Source of the DNA: Helicobacter japonicus
Lineage (GTDB): Bacteria > Campylobacterota > Campylobacteria > Campylobacterales > Helicobacteraceae
Assembly (NCBI RefSeq): GCF_000762845.2
Contig: NZ_JRMQ02000007.1
Location: forward strand, 20,608 to 84,607
DNA length: 64,000 bases
Reading direction: 5' to 3'
The number at the start of each line of letters is the position of its first letter. Within the stretch, counting starts at the first letter, position 1. The notes under the pieces were generated by a model. The model worked only from the letters and a program-made list of their open reading frames with translations. It made no database searches and was not told where the DNA came from. A program made the position numbers and the translations under genes. Positions 27,828 to 38,094 of the stretch are shown one piece after another.

Positions 27828-28406
27828 TTATTTTATAATATGTATTCTGCCAAATGCGCCGTTATGTCCAGCTACTGAACCTTTAAGCACCAAAATCGCA
27901 CTTTGCTTATCAAATGACATAATATCATTTTTTACACTTACAAGCTCATTCCCATAATGTCCAGCCATTTTTTTACCCGGCTGAACACGTCCAGGCCATT
28001 CACGATTCCCAATAGAACCTACACGTCTATGGAATCTGCTTCCGTGCGCACCTGGACCACCTTGAAAATTCCATCGCTTCATAGCACCACTAAAGCCACG
28101 CCCTTTAGTTTTAAAACTCACTTGAACGCGTTTAGCTTCACCCAAAAGACTTGTATCAAGCTCACCAACCTCTTTATTGCTCACCTTAAGTGTAGCAAAA
28201 CGATTAAATTCTTTGCTTAGGCTATATTTTTTTTGTTGCCCCGCAATAGCCTTATTAATAGCCTTACCTTGAGAGTAAGCCACCAATGCTTTACCATTAT
28301 CATATATCTCGCATACTTTCGCACCAAGCACACGCAAAAGAGTTACCGCTTCACTTTTTGTGCCTATGGTGCGACTCATACCAATTTTCTCAACTATAAA
28401 TTCCAT
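27828..28406 (-). CDS. rplC: 50S ribosomal protein L3
   Basis: 192 residues: KIGMSRT start and the [24 protein letters not shown] central loop. Early large-subunit assembly protein; 24 nt after rpsJ. Confidence 0.97.
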   Translation of the reverse strand: MEFIVEKIGMSRTIGTKSEAVTLLRVLGAKVCEIYDNGKALVAYSQGKAINKAIAGQQKKYSLSKEFNRFATLKVSNKEVGELDTSLLGEAKRVQVSFKTKGRGFSGAMKRWNFQGGPGAHGSRFHRRVGSIGNREWPGRVQPGKKMAGHYGNELVSVKNDIMSFDKQSAILVLKGSVAGHNGAFGRIHIIK

Positions 28407-28430
28407 ATCCTTTATTCCTTACTCTAGTAT

Positions 28431-28742
28431 TTACTTACTCATAGACATTACTTCAACATCTACTTCTGGTGCTAAATCAAGCTTCATAAGGCTATCTACG
28501 GTATCGGGAGTAGCAGAAATAATATCAATAATGCGATGATGCACCCTGATTTCAAATTGTTCGCGAGAATCCTTATTGATATGTGGCGAACGAAGAACGG
28601 TGTATCGCTTCTTTTTTGTAGGAAGTGGCACGGGACCCCTTATCTCTGAACCTGTCCTTTTGACTGCTTCTATAATAGATGCAACTGACCTATCAAGAAC
28701 CCTATGGTCATAAGCTTTTAGCCTAAGTCGTATTCTTTCCAT
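28431..28742 (-). CDS. rpsJ: 30S ribosomal protein S10
   Basis: 103 residues, with [20 protein letters not shown] and the [20 protein letters not shown] block. First gene of the long ribosomal operon, 56 nt downstream of the strong promoter's -10. Also the NusE antitermination factor. Confidence 0.97.
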   Translation of the reverse strand: MERIRLRLKAYDHRVLDRSVASIIEAVKRTGSEIRGPVPLPTKKKRYTVLRSPHINKDSREQFEIRVHHRIIDIISATPDTVDSLMKLDLAPEVDVEVMSMSK

Positions 28743-28797
28743 ATTTTTTCCTTTTATCTAAAGAACTCATCAGTAATTTTGATGTTTTTAGCGCGTG

Positions 28798-28827
28798 ATT
28801 ATATTCAATTTTATAAAAAAAAGTCAA
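28798..28827 (-). promoter_or_regulatory. Sigma-70 promoter of the S10 ribosomal operon
   Basis: On the minus strand: TTGACT at 28827-28822, an 18-nt spacer rich in T, and TATAAT at 28803-28798. Both boxes are close to consensus, which is unusual in this group where -35 is normally weak, and fits a very highly expressed operon of about 29 genes. Confidence 0.8.
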
Positions 28828-28927
28828 GCATTTTGCCTATTTTTGCCTACTTTTTTATTTTTTAACTTCCTTAATGTAAGGAAAATAAAATATCGCTCTT
28901 TATCTTTTTCAATAAACCAACTGATTA

Positions 28928-28936
28928 TGTTATAAT
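28928..28936 (+). promoter_or_regulatory. Extended -10 promoter of the 28969 gene
   Basis: TGTTATAAT (TGnTATAAT type) at 28928-28936, 33 nt before the ATG, with no clear -35 but AT-rich upstream DNA. It lies divergent from the ribosomal promoter. Confidence 0.55.
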
Positions 28937-28968
28937 CTTGAAAAACTTAACTTAATTAAGAGGCTAGA

Positions 28969-31206
28969 ATGAAAAAACAAGACACAACACAAACGCTAAA
29001 ATCTCTCGTGCTGCAGGAGAATATTAGCGAGGAAGCCATAATTGCATATCTTAAAGCCAATATCAAAAATGCTAAAAAAGAAATTGAGGCTGCACTCAAG
29101 CATATAGAAGATTGTGCTTATGAAATGACAATGCAGGCTGATTACGAAGAGTATGAGCTAGAGTATGAAGATGAGACAGGTATTCCCGCATCTGAATGCG
29201 ATAGCAATGACTTTCAAAGGTGGTTTGAAGATAAATTGCTTGGAAAAGAGTTAGCCAAAATCCGCACACTTTTAGAAGAGCTAATGAATGAAAAAGATTT
29301 GCAGCTAAGGCTCAATTCTCAAGTCAAGGCAAATAGCGCACAAAGCCCAAAAGAGCTTATAGAGGCAATACAAAACTATGAAGTGCTAAAGGCTTTACAT
29401 ATCTTGCAAAGTGGGCAGATAGAGAAAAAGCACATTGGCAAAGATCTCTTAAAAGTGTGTGATAAAGCCATAGATGCTCTTATTGATGTTATCGTAGAAG
29501 ATTCAAAAGGCGGCAAAGACATTGGGAAAGGCATTAAAGGCGCATTTTCAAGATTTATTGAGGTAGATTACAATAAACAAGGATATAAGGATTATAGCGG
29601 CGAAGCACGAAAGCAGCTCAAAAAAAGCAGTGTCTATAAGCTAAAAGAAATTTTAGAATCTATCACAAAAGGCGAGAGTATAGAATCTGCCCTCCACAAC
29701 TCTGTCTTTTATGACAAAAAAGGCAACTTTAAGCCAAAGCATAAAGAGTTATCATTTATCCCGCTTAACACTTTTGAGCTAAAGATTCTCGTAGAGATTG
29801 AGGAAGTGCATCTTGGGCAAATTGATTTAAGCTATATCAAAAGCCTTGCTGCACTCTTTGCTGATTGTGCTTGGTGGCGGACAAATAGAAAAGATTTTAG
29901 CGGTATAGAGCAATGGGATACAAGCAAAATCAATGATATGTGTAAGCTTTTTGTGGGGCTTAAAGATTTTAAGGCGGATTTAAGCAAATGGAATGTCTCA
30001 AGTGTGAAAAACTTTGAGAGTATGTTTGAAGATTGTGAATCTTTTGAGAGTGATTTAAGCAAATGGAATCCCAAAAAAGCAGAGGATATTGCCTTTATGT
30101 TTAGCGGGGCAAAGTCTTTCACAAGCAATTTAGATGCTTGGAATCTTAGTCAAGGAGTGGTAGAAAATGCAAAATATCTTTTTGAAAACTGCCCGTTATC
30201 ACAAACTCCGCCATCGTGGTATAAAGCCGTCTTTGATATGGATAATCCAAGTGTGGCATTGCTCTATAAACTTGTAAAGATAAGAGACTATACCCGTGCA
30301 AAAGAATGCCTTTTAAAACTACAAACCCTAAGCAAAGAGGAATACATAGAATGTGCGAGGCTTTGCTTTTATTTACCACGCGGAGTAGTAGGCACAGCAC
30401 TCCCTGATAAAGATTTTTTCACTGCCCTTGTCAATCAAGCAAAATCACAAAATATAGTCATTCCTATCAGCAATGAGGTAATGCAAAAATGTCTGCGATA
30501 TGGGAAATTAGAATATGCGAAGTATTTAGTAACGCTTGGCTATAAGGTTACTATTGATAAAGAGAATAATTTTGGCGTATATGTAGCACTTAAATCAAAC
30601 CCAAAACAAGAAGTGCGGGATATTCTGCATTTCTTTGTAGAAAACTTAGGCAATGAAATCAATGAGGAGTTTTTTGAAGCACTATTTGGCGACTCACCCG
30701 GCTTTGTGCGTGACTTTAAGCAAGAAACACTCGATATATTTTTTAAGGAGCTTTTGAGCTACTATCCTAGAGAGACATTCACCAATAAAAAAGTATTGAG
30801 CTGCCTTATTAATGTTGGTTTAATTCGCATACTCTTTAAGAATGGTATAGAGGTGGATTTACAAGGGGTAGCATATAACCCTAGAGTTATTAAGCATTAC
30901 CTTGATGAAGATTTGCAAACATTTTTGAAGCTTTTAGAGCTTCATCTTTTGCAAGCAGATTCTATAATTGAGTATTATATTTATCACCCAAGAGATACTT
31001 TCGTGAAAGTAAGCGTTCTGCTTGTATTTGTCGATGAATTCAAAAATAAGCTTATGAGAATGCCTATGCAAGCAATCTTAAAGCAGTTTGCAAAAAATGG
31101 CATAGATGTGGAGAAGCTTGGCACTTATGAGGGGAAAAACCTTTATGAAATATTAGAGGATAGTGAGCATAAAGAGGAGATTTTATCCTTACTCAAGATA
31201 AAATGA
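28969..31206 (+). CDS. DUF285 (BspA-like) and ankyrin-like repeat protein
   Basis: 745 residues, no signal peptide, acidic and helical N-terminus (1-270). Residues about 287-400 carry three to four repeats of the DUF285/BspA-type (a D-x-S-x-W-D/N ... S-M-F-x-x-C pattern, e.g. DLSKWNVSSVKNFESMFEDC). The C-terminal 300 residues resemble degenerate ankyrin units (YGKLEYAKYLVTLGYKV). AAGAGG precedes the ATG. DUF285 proteins are often surface or secreted in other bacteria; here export is not evident. Single gene, convergent with the fusion gene that ends 15 nt on. Confidence 0.75.
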   Translation: MKKQDTTQTLKSLVLQENISEEAIIAYLKANIKNAKKEIEAALKHIEDCAYEMTMQADYEEYELEYEDETGIPASECDSNDFQRWFEDKLLGKELAKIRTLLEELMNEKDLQLRLNSQVKANSAQSPKELIEAIQNYEVLKALHILQSGQIEKKHIGKDLLKVCDKAIDALIDVIVEDSKGGKDIGKGIKGAFSRFIEVDYNKQGYKDYSGEARKQLKKSSVYKLKEILESITKGESIESALHNSVFYDKKGNFKPKHKELSFIPLNTFELKILVEIEEVHLGQIDLSYIKSLAALFADCAWWRTNRKDFSGIEQWDTSKINDMCKLFVGLKDFKADLSKWNVSSVKNFESMFEDCESFESDLSKWNPKKAEDIAFMFSGAKSFTSNLDAWNLSQGVVENAKYLFENCPLSQTPPSWYKAVFDMDNPSVALLYKLVKIRDYTRAKECLLKLQTLSKEEYIECARLCFYLPRGVVGTALPDKDFFTALVNQAKSQNIVIPISNEVMQKCLRYGKLEYAKYLVTLGYKVTIDKENNFGVYVALKSNPKQEVRDILHFFVENLGNEINEEFFEALFGDSPGFVRDFKQETLDIFFKELLSYYPRETFTNKKVLSCLINVGLIRILFKNGIEVDLQGVAYNPRVIKHYLDEDLQTFLKLLELHLLQADSIIEYYIYHPRDTFVKVSVLLVFVDEFKNKLMRMPMQAILKQFAKNGIDVEKLGTYEGKNLYEILEDSEHKEEILSLLKIK

Positions 31207-31221
31207 TGTAATCTTTTACAT

Positions 31222-34200
31222 TCACACATTGAGGAGCCTTTGTGCTAAATCTTTCGCACCTTTGAAATCCACCTTACCCGAGCCAAGCACGGGGATAGAT
31301 TCCACTCTTAGAATCTTAGATGGCTTAAAAAGTGCTGGGATTTGCGCTTCTTTGATAATTCTTTCTATTTTTTCACATTCTGTCTTTTCACCGCTCACAA
31401 GAAGAATGACACTCTCGCCCTTTTTACTATCATCTATGGTAGTGGCTGCATATTTCAGCTCATCATCAATCTCATATTTTTTGATAAGCTTTGCAATCTC
31501 CTCCTCAATACCGCCAAGACTTACCATTTCCCCACCAATTTTTGCAAAACGCGAATATCTATCCACAATATGAATGAATCCATCGGCATCTAAATGCCCT
31601 TTATCGCCACTTTTATACCACCTAATCCCATCAATTTCTACAATCACTTCTTTGGTTTTTTCCTCATCATTGAGATACCCTACCATTACTTGATGTCCGC
31701 CGATAAGTATCAACCCGTCCTCGCCTACAGGCATTTCCTGCATAGTATTTGGCTCAACAATTCTAATGGCACTTCCGGGCAAAGGCATACCTACACTGCC
31801 CTCTTTACTTGCTTTATGCAATTCCCAATTATCTACATCAAATTCACTCGGTAGATTTACACTTGCCACAGGTGTAGTCTCTGTCGCACCATAGCCCTCA
31901 TAAATTTCTTTATTAAACTTCATCACAAAGGCTTCTTTGACATCTTTTTTGAGTTTTTCAGCTCCCGCTACCACAAGTCGCAAAGAATCAAACATAAGCC
32001 TATCTACCTTATTATTACGCGCATAAATACCCAGAAATGTAGAAGTGCCGCACATCACACTCACTTTGTTTTTTGCTATCGCCTTAGCAATACCCACCGC
32101 ATCGGTTGGGTCTGCGTGTGTAACAGAGAGCATACCCTCAAGCAAAGGCATAAGTGTAGTAACGGTTAAACCAAAAGCGTGAAATGGTGGCAAAGACGAA
32201 AGCATAGAATCTCCATTACGCGCGTGAATGACATCAGAAATTTGCAAAATATTGCTCATAATATTTAAATGTGAAAGCATTACACCTTTTGGCTTACCCT
32301 CACTCCCACTACTAAAAAGAATCGCGGCTACATCTGTATTTTTCTGCGTTTTTGTATAAAGCCATTTAAGGATAAAAGAGGGCAGTAAAATCGCTTGAGC
32401 CATTTTACACACAAAATCAAGCTTATTTGCTTTAATCTCGTCAATCAAATCCTCCATATATAGCACCCTCACATTTTGTGAGAAATTTAAACTCACACCC
32501 TTGCCCTCAAGTTTATCCATAAATTTTTGTGAAGTATAAATTGTCTGAATCTGCGCGGATTTAATAGCAGCATCAATCGCCTTTTGTCCAGCCGTGAAAT
32601 TAAGATTCACAATAGTTTTTGTCGCCATAAGCAAAGAAAGATTACATAATGCACTTGCAAGTGAGGCAGGAAGTATGATTCCTACATTTTGTTGCCCCTT
32701 TGTCTGCTCTGCAAAAAGCTTAGAAAGAATAAATGTAAGACTAAGCATTCGCGTATAACTCATAGAGCCACTTAGGCTATCTATAATAGCCACTTCACTT
32801 CCCCACTTCTTTGCAGAATCTACCCACGCCTTGCCAAGTGTAGGTAAGACTTCACATTGAGATTTCCACGCACTAAAAGATAACTCAAACACTTTAGCCT
32901 TAACTTGCTGTGCGTTAGAGTGAATATCTAAAGATTCTCCAAAAGCAATCGTGATATTGCGTTTAGCAAAGCTTTTGCGTCTTTCTTGGAATCCTTGATG
33001 AGAGTGTGAAAATGCACTCCCCCATAAACCGCGTATATAAAAGGGCAATATTACAGCTTGATTTACATTTACATTTCTAGTAGCAAGTTCAAAACCATTT
33101 TTAAAGGTATTTAAATGCCCGTGTCGCGATATTGCACCTTCGGGAAAAATACATACCATATGCCCTTGTATGAGTTTTTGTGCAATAGATTCTAAAGCTT
33201 TTCTGCTTCCGGCATTTGAGACAGGAATCACACCAAAAAAATCAAGAAAAATGCGTATATACCACCTATCATAATAACTCCGCTCCATTACAAAATACAC
33301 CTTACGCGGTAATGCCAACTGCACCATAGCCCAATCTATGAAAGATATATGATTGCCAAGTAATAATACGCCGCCTCGTTCAGGGACATTTTCAAAACCC
33401 TCTACATTTAAGCGGTATCTTTGAAAAAATGCAAGAGTAACGAGCATTCTTACAAGCGAAAAGGGCAAAAGCCTCACAACATAAATTGCCCCACACAACG
33501 CAACAATCATACAAAAATAAAAAAGATACACTACATCAATATTGCCCAAAGATGTAAAAGTGCCAATAAGCAAAAACGAAAGCATAGCAATATTTTGCAC
33601 GAAATTGTTACCTGCTAGAATCTTGCCTAACTCACCCTCTTTAGCGTGGAATTGTATTAAAGCATTAAGCGGAACTATAAAGAGTGCGCCACCCACACCA
33701 AAAAAGAAAAACAGCACAGCATAAGATACAAGAGAGGAAAAACTTAAGATGAGCAAAGTAGTTATGCAAATCAATCCTGCCCCGATAGGAATAAGCCCTG
33801 TTTCAATATATTGCTTTGAAAATCGTCCTGCGATAATAGAGCCTATAATAATTCCAAAACCTGAGCAAGCAATAATCATCTGCACTTTAAAGGTATTTAA
33901 CTCCGCAAAAGTCATCTTCACATAAGTTGGAAAAGTCGCTAAAAGTAATTGAGAGATAGACCAAAATACAGCTATACCTATTACAGATAGCCAAATATTA
34001 CGATGAGAAGTGAGCAATTTAAGATTTTCTTTTAATAAAGAGCCCTTCAAGTATGCTTCCTTATCAAAAACCTCTTGTGTGCGTTGCGTAAGTGTGGGAA
34101 GGGTATAGCATAAATATAATTCTATTAGAGCACATACAATAAGCACAAAACCAAGCGGAGCGACACTTTGCAAAATTTCACCCTTTTGTGCTAGGAATCC

Positions 34201-34713
34201 TAAATCACTCAAAGCATACAAAGATTCAAACACAAGTGAGAAAACGCTCATACCTGCTAAAATAGCTACAATCGCTACTGCCTGCATCACACCATTTCCC
34301 CACGCAAGCAAATCTTTGCCTACCAAATCTTTGATAAAGCCATATTTTGCAGGAGAATAAATCGCGGATTGAGCTGCCATAAATAAAGTAGCTATAAAAG
34401 CAAGCCAAAACCAACCCATAAAATAACACAATGCGATAATAATACTAAGTAGCAAGCCAAACCACGCACATATACGCATAACGATATTTTTAGGATATTT
34501 ATCAGCCAAGAATCCAGAAGGGGAAAACAGCAAAATAAAAGGAAGTAAAATAAGTGCATTAATAATACTTGTTAAGAGTGTAAGTTCGCTTCCATCATAA
34601 ACTTTATAGATTGTATTTTGAATAGTGATTTTATGCCCTAAATCCATAAAAGCATTGATAAATGCCACGAGAATGAAAAATGTAAAGCCTTTAATCTTCC
34701 ATATTTTATTCAC
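31222..34713 (-). CDS. MFS transporter-PlsC acyltransferase-acyl-ACP ligase fusion (Aas-like)
   Basis: 1163 residues in three parts. Residues 1-415: a 12-TM major facilitator domain of the lysophospholipid-flippase (LplT) kind. About 430-620: a PlsC-type acyltransferase with the NHxxxxD motif (LLGNHISFIDW) and FPEGAISR. About 640-1163: an AMP-forming acyl ligase with LFSSGSEGKPKGVMLSH and GYGATETTP. E. coli has these as two proteins, LplT and Aas, which import lyso-phosphatidylethanolamine and re-acylate it. The start is GTG 34713 with GGAG upstream. The joint role in lysophospholipid recycling is inferred from the domains. Confidence 0.85.
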   Translation of the reverse strand: MNKIWKIKGFTFFILVAFINAFMDLGHKITIQNTIYKVYDGSELTLLTSIINALILLPFILLFSPSGFLADKYPKNIVMRICAWFGLLLSIIIALCYFMGWFWLAFIATLFMAAQSAIYSPAKYGFIKDLVGKDLLAWGNGVMQAVAIVAILAGMSVFSLVFESLYALSDLGFLAQKGEILQSVAPLGFVLIVCALIELYLCYTLPTLTQRTQEVFDKEAYLKGSLLKENLKLLTSHRNIWLSVIGIAVFWSISQLLLATFPTYVKMTFAELNTFKVQMIIACSGFGIIIGSIIAGRFSKQYIETGLIPIGAGLICITTLLILSFSSLVSYAVLFFFFGVGGALFIVPLNALIQFHAKEGELGKILAGNNFVQNIAMLSFLLIGTFTSLGNIDVVYLFYFCMIVALCGAIYVVRLLPFSLVRMLVTLAFFQRYRLNVEGFENVPERGGVLLLGNHISFIDWAMVQLALPRKVYFVMERSYYDRWYIRIFLDFFGVIPVSNAGSRKALESIAQKLIQGHMVCIFPEGAISRHGHLNTFKNGFELATRNVNVNQAVILPFYIRGLWGSAFSHSHQGFQERRKSFAKRNITIAFGESLDIHSNAQQVKAKVFELSFSAWKSQCEVLPTLGKAWVDSAKKWGSEVAIIDSLSGSMSYTRMLSLTFILSKLFAEQTKGQQNVGIILPASLASALCNLSLLMATKTIVNLNFTAGQKAIDAAIKSAQIQTIYTSQKFMDKLEGKGVSLNFSQNVRVLYMEDLIDEIKANKLDFVCKMAQAILLPSFILKWLYTKTQKNTDVAAILFSSGSEGKPKGVMLSHLNIMSNILQISDVIHARNGDSMLSSLPPFHAFGLTVTTLMPLLEGMLSVTHADPTDAVGIAKAIAKNKVSVMCGTSTFLGIYARNNKVDRLMFDSLRLVVAGAEKLKKDVKEAFVMKFNKEIYEGYGATETTPVASVNLPSEFDVDNWELHKASKEGSVGMPLPGSAIRIVEPNTMQEMPVGEDGLILIGGHQVMVGYLNDEEKTKEVIVEIDGIRWYKSGDKGHLDADGFIHIVDRYSRFAKIGGEMVSLGGIEEEIAKLIKKYEIDDELKYAATTIDDSKKGESVILLVSGEKTECEKIERIIKEAQIPALFKPSKILRVESIPVLGSGKVDFKGAKDLAQRLLNV

Positions 34714-34786
34714 TCGTATCTCCTATTTTATAGTTTTAGGAGAAGCTATGTATTTTAACTTACTCCCTTACTTTTATTAATCTATC

Positions 34787-35797
34787 CTATCGCTCACTTA
34801 GAATCTTCATTTTACCATTTTCTATAACTACATACATATCTTTTCTACCGCTAGAGCTAAAGCTTGGTTTGCCATTAAGTGAGGCTTTGTAGTCTTGGAA
34901 AAAATTAATGCGATACATATTGCGATGTGCCTCATTTGGATATATAGAGACATTAATATGGGAAATGCGTATCACTTTATTTTCATTTTTGGCAAATATA
35001 TTTTTTTTATGTTCCTTAAAAGATTTAAAACTCATACCATCAGGACGATAAAAATCCTTTTCATCATAAAAATCAAGATAGGCTGCTAGATTGCTTTTTT
35101 GCCATACATCTTTCCACTCATAGAGACTAGAAAGCAAAAGAGCAAGGTCATCTATACTTGCTGCTTTATACTTATCCTCATAAGTGATAAGTAAAGTTTT
35201 TCTCCAATCAATAAGACTATCATATTTTTTTAGAATCTCATTATCAATAGCAATACAACCACGCGTATTTAACTCTTCCCTATCGCCATTAAGAGGCAAT
35301 CCGTGAATCCAAATTCCTCCGCCTGTCTTTTTCAAAGATTTATCATATACATTAGGATAACTTGTCGAAAAAGCAAGTGGTCCATAATATTGATCTAAGC
35401 CTGTTAAACGCGCATTTAAATCATAAGAGCCAATAGGCGTAGTCAAATCTCCCTCTTTTTTCTTATTGCCCTTACCTTTTGCTACAAGCGCACTTGTAGT
35501 GCCAAGCTGCTTTAATGTGGAATCTTTTAATTCATATAGGGTAAGGGAAGGCGCACTTTTATTGGAAATAAATAAAAACTGCATATCCTCAAAATATCCA
35601 TATTCTGTAACATTCCCCTTGAGATATTCTGCCCAATATTCTTTACTTGATAAATATTTTTCAAGCATAGATTCTACTGCATCTATACCATTTTTCTTAT
35701 ATTCATTGACAAGATTCACCATTTGTATATCAAGCGCATAAAGATGCCCCACACACCCTATAATGACGCAATAAAACCATTTTTTTAAGCAACTCAT
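34787..35797 (-). CDS. csd6: YkuD-fold peptidoglycan peptidase, Csd6-like
   Basis: 336 residues with a signal peptide (about 1-21). The YkuD catalytic motif is present: H165 in IWIHGLPLN and C181 in NTRGCIAID. Size, layout and position next to era match HP0518 (Csd6) of H. pylori, which trims tetrapeptides to tripeptides and so helps set cell shape; the Campylobacter counterpart is Pgp2. The C-terminal 120 residues resemble an NTF2-like domain. L,D-carboxypeptidase rather than transpeptidase activity is inferred from this relationship. Confidence 0.85.
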   Translation of the reverse strand: MSCLKKWFYCVIIGCVGHLYALDIQMVNLVNEYKKNGIDAVESMLEKYLSSKEYWAEYLKGNVTEYGYFEDMQFLFISNKSAPSLTLYELKDSTLKQLGTTSALVAKGKGNKKKEGDLTTPIGSYDLNARLTGLDQYYGPLAFSTSYPNVYDKSLKKTGGGIWIHGLPLNGDREELNTRGCIAIDNEILKKYDSLIDWRKTLLITYEDKYKAASIDDLALLLSSLYEWKDVWQKSNLAAYLDFYDEKDFYRPDGMSFKSFKEHKKNIFAKNENKVIRISHINVSIYPNEAHRNMYRINFFQDYKASLNGKPSFSSSGRKDMYVVIENGKMKILSER

Positions 35798-35821
35798 TCT
35801 CTCTACTCCTTTTTAGGTTTG

Positions 35822-36736
35822 CTAAATAAAATCATATCCTATTTTTTTCAACACATCTTTTTGTTTGCTCCAACCCTTATATACCTCAACATCAAGCTTT
35901 AAAAAAATTGCTTTATTACCAAAACGACACATCTTCTCTCGCGCACATATACCTATGCGCTTAATAGTCGCTCCACCCTTGCCAATCACTACTGCCTTTT
36001 GACTCTGCTTCTCCACAATGATATGTGCATAGATTCTGTCAATCTTTGCACCCTCTTCAAAACTTTTCATCAATACATCAGCCTCATACGGAATCTCATC
36101 GCTTAGATTCTCAAACAAGCTCTCGCGTATCATCTCTTTGTAAATCTCCTTTAAGGTTGCAGGTGTCAGGAGTTCTTCATCATAAAGAAATGGTGATTGT
36201 GGCAAGTGTGCCACAATTTGTTGCAAAATATGCTCTCTATCAAATCCTTTTTTTACACTTATTGGTAAAAGCGAGAGAAAATGTTTATCATAAACACGAT
36301 ATTGTGCGATTTTTTGCAAAAGCTGTTCTTTAGTGCAAGTATCAATTTTTGTCAAAAGCAAAAGATGGGGTAATCCCTCGCTCAAGTTTAAGAACTCCTC
36401 ATAATACTTCACCTCATCATTCACAGGTGCAAGATAAAGTGCCAAATCACAATCTCCCATAGCTTTTAGAGCCTGTGAAAGCATATATTGATTCAAAAGC
36501 TTTTCTTTATGATGAATGCCTGGCGTATCTACAAAGATGATTTGTGCTTGTAATGGTGCATAAGATACAATCACTTGTAGTTGTTTGCGTGTAGCATTTG
36601 CCTTATGTGAAACAAGAGCTAGATTTTCTCCCACAAGATAATTGAGTAAGGTAGATTTACCTGCATTTGGTCTGCCAAGTGTGGCAACAAATCCTGCACG
36701 AGTATTTGGAGTGCTCAAATCTTTATTTTCATTCAT
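35822..36736 (-). CDS. era: GTPase Era
   Basis: 304 residues. G1 GRPNAGKST (21-29), G3 DTPG, G4 TKID, and a C-terminal KH domain (IVEKQSQKAVVIGKGGATIK). Assists 16S rRNA maturation and 30S assembly. In the rplI-hslV-hslU-era series with 16 nt to hslU. Confidence 0.96.
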   Translation of the reverse strand: MNENKDLSTPNTRAGFVATLGRPNAGKSTLLNYLVGENLALVSHKANATRKQLQVIVSYAPLQAQIIFVDTPGIHHKEKLLNQYMLSQALKAMGDCDLALYLAPVNDEVKYYEEFLNLSEGLPHLLLLTKIDTCTKEQLLQKIAQYRVYDKHFLSLLPISVKKGFDREHILQQIVAHLPQSPFLYDEELLTPATLKEIYKEMIRESLFENLSDEIPYEADVLMKSFEEGAKIDRIYAHIIVEKQSQKAVVIGKGGATIKRIGICAREKMCRFGNKAIFLKLDVEVYKGWSKQKDVLKKIGYDFI

Positions 36737-36752
36737 ACAAGATATAGATTCT

Positions 36753-38081
36753 TTAAAGAATATAACGCGCTAAATCAATATTTTCTACCAAGTCTCCAAG
36801 TCGCTCTCTTACCATATCACCTGTAATTTCTACTTCTTTGCCCTTATAAGTATCCACATCAAAACTAATATCCTCTAACACGCGTTCAATGGTTGTATGC
36901 AATCGTCTTGCGCCAATATCCTCTGTGCGTATATTTGCATTATACGAAAGACGCGCCAACTCTCTAACTGCTTCATCACTAAATTCAAGCCGAATATCTT
37001 CTGCATCAAGCAAAAGCTGATATTGGCGCAAGAGAGAACTTTTTGTTTGGGTAAGTATCTGATACAAACTCTCCTCATCAAGTGTATTAAGCTCTACGCG
37101 CAAGGGAAATCGCCCTTGTAATTCTGGAATCAAATCGCTAGGCTTACTCAAATGAAACGCCCCTGCAGCAATAAACAAAATATAATCAGTTTTAATTTGT
37201 CCATATTTAGTATTGACTACACTCCCCTCAACAATAGGAAGTAAATCTCTCTGCACTCCCTCTTTGCTCGGGTCTTGTCTTGAACTATCTTTGCTTCCTA
37301 CTGCAACTTTATCAATTTCATCAATAAAAATTACTCCATTTTGTTCTGCCCTTCTTAATCCTTCTGTCCTTATACTATCTATATCAAGCACAGATTCAGT
37401 TGCCTCATTTGCCAAAGCCTCTTTAGCTTCCTTTACACTCATTTCCTTTTTGACCTTATCTTGAGTAGCATTAAGGACTTTAAAAATAGACTCTTGCACC
37501 TTTATCATATCTGGAGGGAGATTATCATCACCCATATGCATCTTTTTACTCACTTCAACTTCAATCATCAAATCATCAACTTCGCCCTTTATTACGCGTT
37601 GTTTCATTTTGGCAAAACTCATATCATATTCACTTTTCTTTGCTTCACTTACACCACTTGGTAAGGGAGGAAGAAGCTTTTGAGTAATTTTTTCAATGAT
37701 ATAATCATTAATTTGTGCTTGAGCTCTCTGCCGATGTTCATTTTCTACAAGATTTACACTTGCAAGCACCAAGTCCCTCACCATAGATTCTACATCTCGC
37801 CCTACAAAGCCTACTTCAGTATATTTACTTGCCTCAACTTTAACAAAAGGTAAGCCCATCATTTTTGCCATACGACGAGCAATTTCTGTTTTTCCTACAC
37901 CAGTAGAACCAATCATAAGAATATTTTTAGGTGTAATTTCATCTTGAACCTCTTTATCAAGTTTCATTCTTCTATAACGATTTCTTAAGGCGATAGCTAC
38001 TGCCTTTTTTGCTTCATATTGTCCAATAATATATCCATCAAGATATTCTACAATCTGCTTTGGTGTCATATTTTCTTTCAT
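36753..38081 (-). CDS. hslU: ATP-dependent protease ATPase subunit HslU
   Basis: 442 residues from ATG 38081, five nt after GGAG; a GTG two codons up is also open but sits on that site. Walker A GSTGVGKT (58-65), Walker B VIFIDEIDKV, sensor/arginine region EDIGARRLHTTIERVLEDIS. The AAA+ unfoldase that feeds HslV. Start is 13 nt after the hslV stop. Confidence 0.96.
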   Translation of the reverse strand: MKENMTPKQIVEYLDGYIIGQYEAKKAVAIALRNRYRRMKLDKEVQDEITPKNILMIGSTGVGKTEIARRMAKMMGLPFVKVEASKYTEVGFVGRDVESMVRDLVLASVNLVENEHRQRAQAQINDYIIEKITQKLLPPLPSGVSEAKKSEYDMSFAKMKQRVIKGEVDDLMIEVEVSKKMHMGDDNLPPDMIKVQESIFKVLNATQDKVKKEMSVKEAKEALANEATESVLDIDSIRTEGLRRAEQNGVIFIDEIDKVAVGSKDSSRQDPSKEGVQRDLLPIVEGSVVNTKYGQIKTDYILFIAAGAFHLSKPSDLIPELQGRFPLRVELNTLDEESLYQILTQTKSSLLRQYQLLLDAEDIRLEFSDEAVRELARLSYNANIRTEDIGARRLHTTIERVLEDISFDVDTYKGKEVEITGDMVRERLGDLVENIDLARYIL

Positions 38082-38094
38082 CTGCACTCCAATA

